DNA of 13,251 bases from Larix sibirica (Eukaryota; Streptophyta; Pinopsida; Pinales; Pinaceae). The stretch's first letter is position 1. Every line of letters starts with the position of its first letter. Location: the NCBI GenBank assembly GCA_004151065.3, contig NWUY0300006712.1, forward strand, positions 28,432 through 41,682, given 5' to 3'. The notes below the pieces were generated by a model. It was given only the letters and a program-made list of their open reading frames with translations, made no database searches and was not told the DNA's origin. Both the position numbers and the translations under genes were made by a program. Positions 8,529-13,251 of the stretch are shown in pieces.

Positions 8529-9235
8529 GCACCTTTTGGTATTCTTCTAGGGCATGTAGTTTGCATACAAGGACTATTGGTGGATCCAGCGAAGAGTGTA
8601 GTTATTGTGGACTTGCCACCACCTATGTCGGTGTGACATCTACACGCTACATTGGGACACACGGGATACTATAGTAATTTCATTAAGGAATATGTGCAGA
8701 TCACAATACCACTTGAGAAACTATTGAAGAAAGAGGCCAAGTTCCAATGGAATGAGGAATGCCAACAAAGCTTGGATATGTTGAAGCAATGATTAGTGAC
8801 TGTGCCAATATTGGTATTTTTTTATTGAAAGAAGGAGTTCCATGTTCATGTTGATCCATCAGCTATATCGTTGGGTGTAGTATTAGAATATCCCGATGAA
8901 GGATATTTAGACCACCCTATTGGGTTTTGGAGAGGAATCTATCGACTGTAGAAAAGAACTATACCACCATAAAGTGCAAGGGATTGGAAATGGTGTACAT
9001 GCTACACAAGTACATACATTACTTGTTGGGTTCATGATTTAAGATGTACACTTACCATTATGCATTGAGATACGTATTCAACAAGCTACTGTTGAGGGGG
9101 AAGATATGAAAATGGCTACTTCTATTCCAAGAATATGATTTTGAAGTTGTAGTGAAACCAGGGAAATTGAAATCGGGACCTGAGCATCTGTCGTGCATAG
9201 AAACAGGGGAGAATACAGGAAACATAGATGAAAAT
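8529..9235 (+). pseudogene. pol: RT connection and RNase H pseudogene
   Basis: RNase H would degrade the RNA strand of the hybrid during reverse transcription. The third frame carries the connection (APFGILLGHVV, LLVDPAK, then LGHTGYYSNFIKEY) and the start of RNase H with HVDPSAISLG; the first catalytic Asp is at 8853-8855. A shift to the second frame occurs near 8930, giving ERNLSTVEKNYTTIKCKGLEMVY, then KMYTYHYALRY and FQEYDFEVVVKPGKLKSGPEHLS. The usual Glu after YTT is Lys (AAG at 8972) and the Asp of the T-D-H motif is Tyr (TAC at 9053-9055). Only one of the main metal-binding acids therefore remains. Stops occur at 'GS-stop-FK' and 'GKI-stop-KW'. Confidence 0.85.
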
Positions 9236-10545
9236 TTGTCAGATGCACACTTGTATGTAGTTCATATGGTTGATGACTATTTCAGATATTGCATAGTTCT
9301 TGACTACTGGAGTAGCTCCAGTTGGGTATACGATTGTGCAAAAGAACAGTTAGTGGTAAAAGTAGCAGATTATTAGTTGAGAGCAAGGAACTTATATAAG
9401 TTGGGTGCATACGAGATTTTGCAATGATGTATACTAGAGCATGAGCAACATATGATTCTAAAAGAGGCCCATGAAGAAGTTGCAATAGACCATTATGCAG
9501 TGAAATCGAATGCGTAAAAGATTTTGCATGAAGGTCTTTGGTGGCCTAATCTAAACAATGATGCTAAGGAATACTTCCAGACGTGTGACGTCTACCAGTG
9601 GGTGGGGAAGCCATTAAGGAGGGATGAAATGCCCTTAAGTACCCAAGTGACATTACCACCAGTTGATAAGTGGGTGGTGGACTTTTTTGGGCCAATTAAT
9701 CCACCTAGAAAGCGGTTAGGAGCAAGGTACATCATTATCACAACAAACTTAACTTGATGAGGTGGGATGAAGCAAAATCAGTGAAGGATTGCATCGCACA
9801 GATAGTTGTTTAGATTCTTTTTGAGAATGTGGTAACAAGGTTTGGATGTCCAAGGGATTTTATGAGTGATCAGGGGACCCATTTTTTGAATAAAATAATT
9901 GTAGTGTTGACAGAACAATTTAAGATCTACCACCAAAAGAGTACCCCCTATCACCCTCAAGCAAATAAAATGATTGAAGCCTTCAACAAGATCCTGGAGA
10001 ATGCACTGACAAAGACTTGCAATGTCAATAACGATTACTAGGATTTGAGGATCCCTACAATATTATGGGATTATAGGACGACATCCAAGAAATTGACAAG
10101 ATAGACACCATTTAGTTTGATATATGGGCAGGAAGCAATCATGCCCATGGATTTTATTGTTCTAAGTCTGTGAATTGTTGCGCTGGCTGAACTCACCGAT
10201 AGCGGCATAATGGAAAGAAAATTGTCGCAATTAGTGGAATTGGAGGAAGATCGGTCTGTCATAGGTTTTCATGAGCAAGTCCAAAAAGCACGCGAGAAAG
10301 CCTGGCATGACACACATATTAAGAAGAAGTGGTTCAATACTGGAGACCTTGTATTGATGTATGAAAACAAGTTCATGAAACATCCAGGTAAGTTCATAAT
10401 GCACTAGTTAGGACCTTATATTGTAAAATATGTCACATAGGCGGGGATATTTTAGCCTGAGAAGATGAATGGGGAACCCTTTGAAGGATTTGTCAATGGA
10501 ATTTGGTTGAAACTATATAGGGACAATGATCCTTCCATGGAGTAG
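9236..10545 (+). pseudogene. int: Integrase pseudogene with intact D,D35E triad
   Basis: Inserts the cDNA into the host genome. The HHCC zinc module (second frame) has His at 9470 and 9491 and Cys at 9584; the last Cys is Tyr (9593). GLWWPNL precedes it, as in the family. The core starts WVVDFFGPINPP, with Asp at 9680. A frameshift near 9757 moves to the first frame, where [10 protein letters not shown] gives Asp at 9868 and [16 protein letters not shown] gives Glu at 9976, exactly 35 residues apart. The C-terminal part has TPFSLIYGQEAIMP, QLVELEEDR, QKAREKAWHD and GDLVLMYENKF, then KMNGEPFEGFVNG and KLYRDN. The last stop is at 10543. No chromodomain follows. Stops at about 9808, 10039, 10102 and 10171 break the core. 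Confidence 0.88.
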
Positions 10546-10787
10546 TCAAAGAAAAAATGAATTAAAAAAATGTTGTAAAAAAGAAAAAGAAATGTTGCAA
10601 ACCAAGATGTTGCAGAATGAATGAAAAATGTCACAAGAAGAAAGAGAAGGGAACAACGCAAAGAGGAGGCACGCCATAAAATTGGATTGCATGCACAGGA
10701 ATCCAAGGAAGGATCAACATATTTGGCAAGTGTGAACATTAAAGGGTGGAGTAATGGAAAAGGTGTGGGGGGTGCGATGTAATAAAT
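10546..10787 (+). other. A-rich spacer with a short basic open stretch
   Basis: A- and G-rich DNA after integrase, including ATGTTG-[TC]A repeats at about 10569, 10591 and 10608. One frame is open from an ATG at 10621 to a TAA at 10780. It encodes about 53 residues with an Arg/Lys-rich run (TRRKRREQRKEE). This may be a leftover basic tail of integrase, the start of the following ORF, or chance in purine-rich sequence. The long antisense frame crossing this region is explained by composition. Confidence 0.4.
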
Positions 10788-12218
10788 GTAGAGGATTTCC
10801 AATGGACTAAGAAAAGAAAGCAAGTACTGAGGAAATCTAGATTGATTCGGGCATGGGTACATGCACCTAGGTAAGCATTGAATGCATAAATGGGCATGAA
10901 AGTGGAAAAGATAGCTGAGAAAGGGGATTAAAACCATAAGTAGAATGACAGGTTCCATCCATAAGTCAAGAACTATTAGAGCTGAGGAAAGTAGAGCATA
11001 ACCAACTCGAGTACATCCGTTGCGATGTAGAAGGGTGGCCCTAAAAGTAGCAGTACCAGTTCTAAGAAAGGCCCGCACAAAAAATTATTATGTGGTAATA
11101 GAAGAAGGAGTATCAGTAGCGGCTGCATGAGGATCAAGAGCAGGGAAGGGGGAATCTACCTCCACATAAACATGCTATCAAAGGGACTATGTACCCCCAA
11201 GAAAAATGGATGCAAAACCAGTGAATTTGGAGAAGTAGCCGAGGTATCCCATTGACACACCCGAAATTCTGGTGGGTGTGTCGGTTTAGGGAACCCTATT
11301 AGGTGTGATAAATAAATTGAAGTATGCAAACCAAAATATCACCATTACGGATTTTTTTCGGAGCTGGAAAAGGAAAACTATTTGAGGAAAATAATTCGTA
11401 CAAATTCATTGATTATCACATTGGAGCCACGACAATGGGAAATGGGGTTATAGCATGCAGGCATGTTGAGTTTGTTGGAAATTCCACATTTTGGTAGAAG
11501 TTCAAAAGTGAATAATGGTGTACAATTGCTATTGAGTTGTGTACATGGAGGGTTTCTATGGTTGGATACAATAGTATAAATTGACAGCAAGCTAATTGTG
11601 TAGATAACGGGGTAATCGACAGCGAGGGAAGATCCAACATTGTTGCTCAAGAACAAAAAGAAGGACAAAGGACAAGCTAAAAGAATGAAGGATAAGTTTG
11701 GTACCCATAGAGGATCATAGAAGTAGCAGAAAAGTGCACAGAAGGCGTACAGTTGAATTGGGAGACATTCCTAGTTAATGAGTTTCTAGAAGATTGCAAA
11801 GAATCACAAGAAAACAGACAACCATTCCATTATGCAAGGTTGTTGATATTGATTTCCTTGGTAGCATGGAGGGAGTCGAATGATTTGCAGTTCATGTATG
11901 ATGTGCATAAATCATGTTTGGCAGCTAATTACACTAATCTATGGTTTACTAAGCTCAAGAGGAGGTAGATTGAAAACAAAGTGACGTTCTTTGTTTACAG
12001 AAACTCTATTCGGCATATCATCAGGATAATGTCGCATATGAAGCCACAGGTAGTTGACATGTACAGAGGAATTGCACATTTTAGAGCTGGTATGTAGCAC
12101 ATGTATATTCAAGCTAGAAGAGATCTAGAAAAATGAGGGTTTCCAACACCTTTTAGGCTAACAGAGGAATTAGTCGGCATAATTATGAATGACTGGGATG
12201 TTGATTAGAGAGTCCCAT
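10788..12218 (+). pseudogene. Decayed extra ORF between integrase and 3' LTR, function unknown
   Basis: Protein-like traces follow one another on the sense strand up to the LTR. The third frame at about 10788-10920 has KKRKQVLRKS and RAWVHAP. The first frame at about 10975-11383 has NYYVVIEEGVSVAAA, YPIDTPEILVGVSV and ITITDFFRSWKRK. The second frame, from about 11384, has FIDYHIGATTMGNGVIACRH and VSMVGYNS, then LNWETFLVNEFLEDC and FHYARLLILISLVAW, and finally LWFTKLKRR, IRHIIRIMSHMKP and PFRLTEELVG. A TTG-initiated open run covers 11753-11968. Stops and two frame changes disrupt it. The total coding trace is roughly 450-480 codons. I do not recognise a named family. Additional ORFs 3' of integrase are known from Athila (env-like), but nothing here shows a signal peptide or a clear transmembrane envelope layout. 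Confidence 0.55.
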
Positions 12219-13251
12219 TGTAATACCCCCATTTTGACCCTTCAGATGTATTGCCTGCAATGTAAACATTGTATATACATGATGTATGATTCCTAGCGTG
12301 GATCTCAAGGCCAAGGCCCTGCTAGTGAATGCTTAGCCTGGTATTTGATATTGTGTTATCCATGTGCTATTAATCCATGGAAATTGTAAAAATGATGTAA
12401 ATAATTGTAATGAAAATAAAATACCAAGGGGTTGGCTATGGATGCAACTAAATGAGGGGGAATGTGTATCCACTAGGGAGTGGTGAGGGGGCTGTGGGAT
12501 TGAACCATAGGCTACCATTTGTCACCATGAGAACCCCTTTGACCTGTCCTAGCTTCCATTTATTTCTTTAGTAAGGTAGTACTGCAAGAGGACTATTCAT
12601 GAGGTCAATGGAGTATGGGGAAGCCCTGAAATCCATAAGGAAGGGTATGGGGCTTTGTTTATTTGTCCCATAAGTTACTCCACCTCATGGAGGGATTCTT
12701 CATCCCCATGCGATGGTGATGGATTCTAGCGGCAGTTAGGAGGAAGATGAGGGAAGGAGCAAAGGGAAGAACCAAAATCACAACTTGGGATAGAGCCACG
12801 ATTTGTAGAGCCAACATCGCTCAGAAATCCGCGTGGGAAGGGAAAAACCGTTTGGGGATCTACAGGCCCGAACCATGGGGAAAATCTGAGAGTGTGAGAT
12901 GCCCATAATTTCATGAGAAATCCCAGATCTAATAGCCGAAATCCTGTTATGGGACATAGCAATTTGGCCACAACGTTGAGGAGAATATGAGTGTGGATCG
13001 TAGTGGGAAGAGATCAGGAGGGTTTAGAGTGCGTGGTAGAGCCAGTGTGGGCTCATTTACCCTTGATTTAGCAGTCGGGACATGGCATACCGACCGAGGT
13101 CATCACTGAGGGAAGGGGCGCCCAAGGGACTATGTTGCAGTGGAGGGGACCTTACATAGGCTGAGAGTGGAGGTGATGGGGGTGCTTGTACTATCTGGAG
13201 CAACTAGACATGCTTGTAGCTCTGTGAATGAGCTCATTGACTTAGAAAACC
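12219..13251 (+). repeat. 3' LTR, 5' part (continues beyond window)
   Basis: Starts TGTAATACCCCC directly after the extra-ORF trace, as expected for an LTR beginning with TG. The same start is seen inverted at 51. No coding domain was recognised over more than 1 kb. The first 330 bases are AT-rich, with a TATATA at 12272-12277 and AATAAA at 12415-12420 as weak promoter and poly(A) candidates. From about 12540 the sequence is richer in G+C. The purine-rich tract normally found just before a 3' LTR is not evident; GATTAGAGAG at 12203-12212 is the nearest. The LTR is at least 1,033 bp long, and its CA end is outside the window. Confidence 0.6.
12415..12420 (+). promoter_or_regulatory. Candidate poly(A) signal AATAAA in the LTR
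   Basis: Exact AATAAA within an A-rich stretch, about 140 bases after a TATATA candidate. The position suits an LTR R-region signal, but such hexamers are common by chance in AT-rich DNA. Confidence 0.25.

Larger units (their letters stand above)
52..13251 (+). mobile_element. Decayed Ty3/gypsy LTR retrotransposon (non-autonomous relic), 3' end outside window
   Basis: Order of traces on the + strand is leader, gag with zinc knuckles, protease, capsid-like domain, reverse transcriptase, RNase H, integrase, extra ORF, LTR. Integrase after RNase H is the Ty3/gypsy order (Ty1/copia has it before). Readable signatures include an aspartic protease D-x-G motif, the reverse transcriptase YLDD box, and a D,D35E integrase core. 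No chromodomain was recognised after integrase, which suggests a non-chromoviral lineage; this is inference. All frames are broken by stops and shifts, so the element cannot make its own proteins. The interval as given is inflated by a probable false 4-kb duplication; without it the internal part is about 8.1 kb. The 5' boundary is uncertain because no normal 5' LTR/primer-site junction was found. Confidence 0.9.

Noticed and set aside
10400-10545. Chromodomain at the integrase C-terminus
   Set aside because: After the GDLVLMYENKF and KMNGEPFEG segments the frame ends at 10543; no chromodomain aromatic-cage pattern was seen in any frame downstream.
10452-11078. 208-codon minus-strand ORF as a real gene
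   Set aside because: It overlaps the sense integrase C-terminus. Its composition (Leu, Phe, Ser, Pro) is that expected from the complement of A/G-rich DNA, and no domain was recognised.
11378-11668. Overlapping minus-strand ORFs opposite the extra ORF
   Set aside because: The sense strand carries a better protein-like trace in the second frame; the antisense frames overlap each other and lack motifs.
13033-13046. TGGTAGAGCCAG resembling a methionine-tRNA primer site
   Set aside because: It lies in what should be the interior of the 3' LTR, lacks the expected TATC part, and no LTR CA end was identified just before it.

Overview
The window looks like nuclear DNA of a land plant with a repeat-rich genome. 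A gymnosperm, fern or lycophyte would fit, but the sequence does not settle it. Essentially everything recognisable belongs to one heavily decayed Ty3/gypsy-type LTR retrotransposon on the + strand. No intact gene, rRNA, tRNA, CRISPR array or bacterial-style operon was seen. All coding regions are pseudogenes: in-frame stops occur every 100-300 bases and the frame shifts several times, yet domain order and many family motifs are still readable.

Layout. A piece of LTR-like sequence in inverted orientation fills 1-51. A purine-rich leader (52-488) precedes gag. Gag (489-1814) has a capsid domain and five zinc-knuckle relics. An Asn/Gln-rich linker (about 1815-1989) leads into the aspartic protease (1903-2952). 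A second capsid-like domain (2961-3791) follows, then the start of reverse transcriptase (3782-4154). A single N at 4155 interrupts the reverse transcriptase. After the N the sequence restarts at the leader and repeats the same 4,034 bases (4156-8189), then continues properly through reverse transcriptase, RNase H, integrase (to 10545), an A-rich spacer, a decayed extra ORF (10788-12218), and an LTR that starts at 12219 and runs off the window.

The most practical conclusion is that the tandem 4-kb duplication is probably an assembly artefact. The duplicated unit ends exactly at the N, the second copy is the one that continues naturally, and only eight substitutions and no indels were found by eye. 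Two overlapping contigs, or two haplotype contigs, seem to have been placed end to end. The real locus would be about 9.2 kb (1-120 joined to 4156-13251), with an internal region of about 8.1 kb.

The biologically interesting part is the architecture. There are two capsid-like domains, one on each side of the protease. Gag carries five knuckles. A roughly 1.4-kb unidentified reading frame lies between integrase and the 3' LTR. No chromodomain was seen, which argues for a non-chromoviral Ty3/gypsy lineage; the exact lineage is unresolved. The decay pattern (CAG/CAA/CGA-to-stop and Glu-to-Lys, Asp-to-Asn, Cys-to-Tyr type changes, with low CpG) fits cytosine-methylation-driven mutation of a silenced element.
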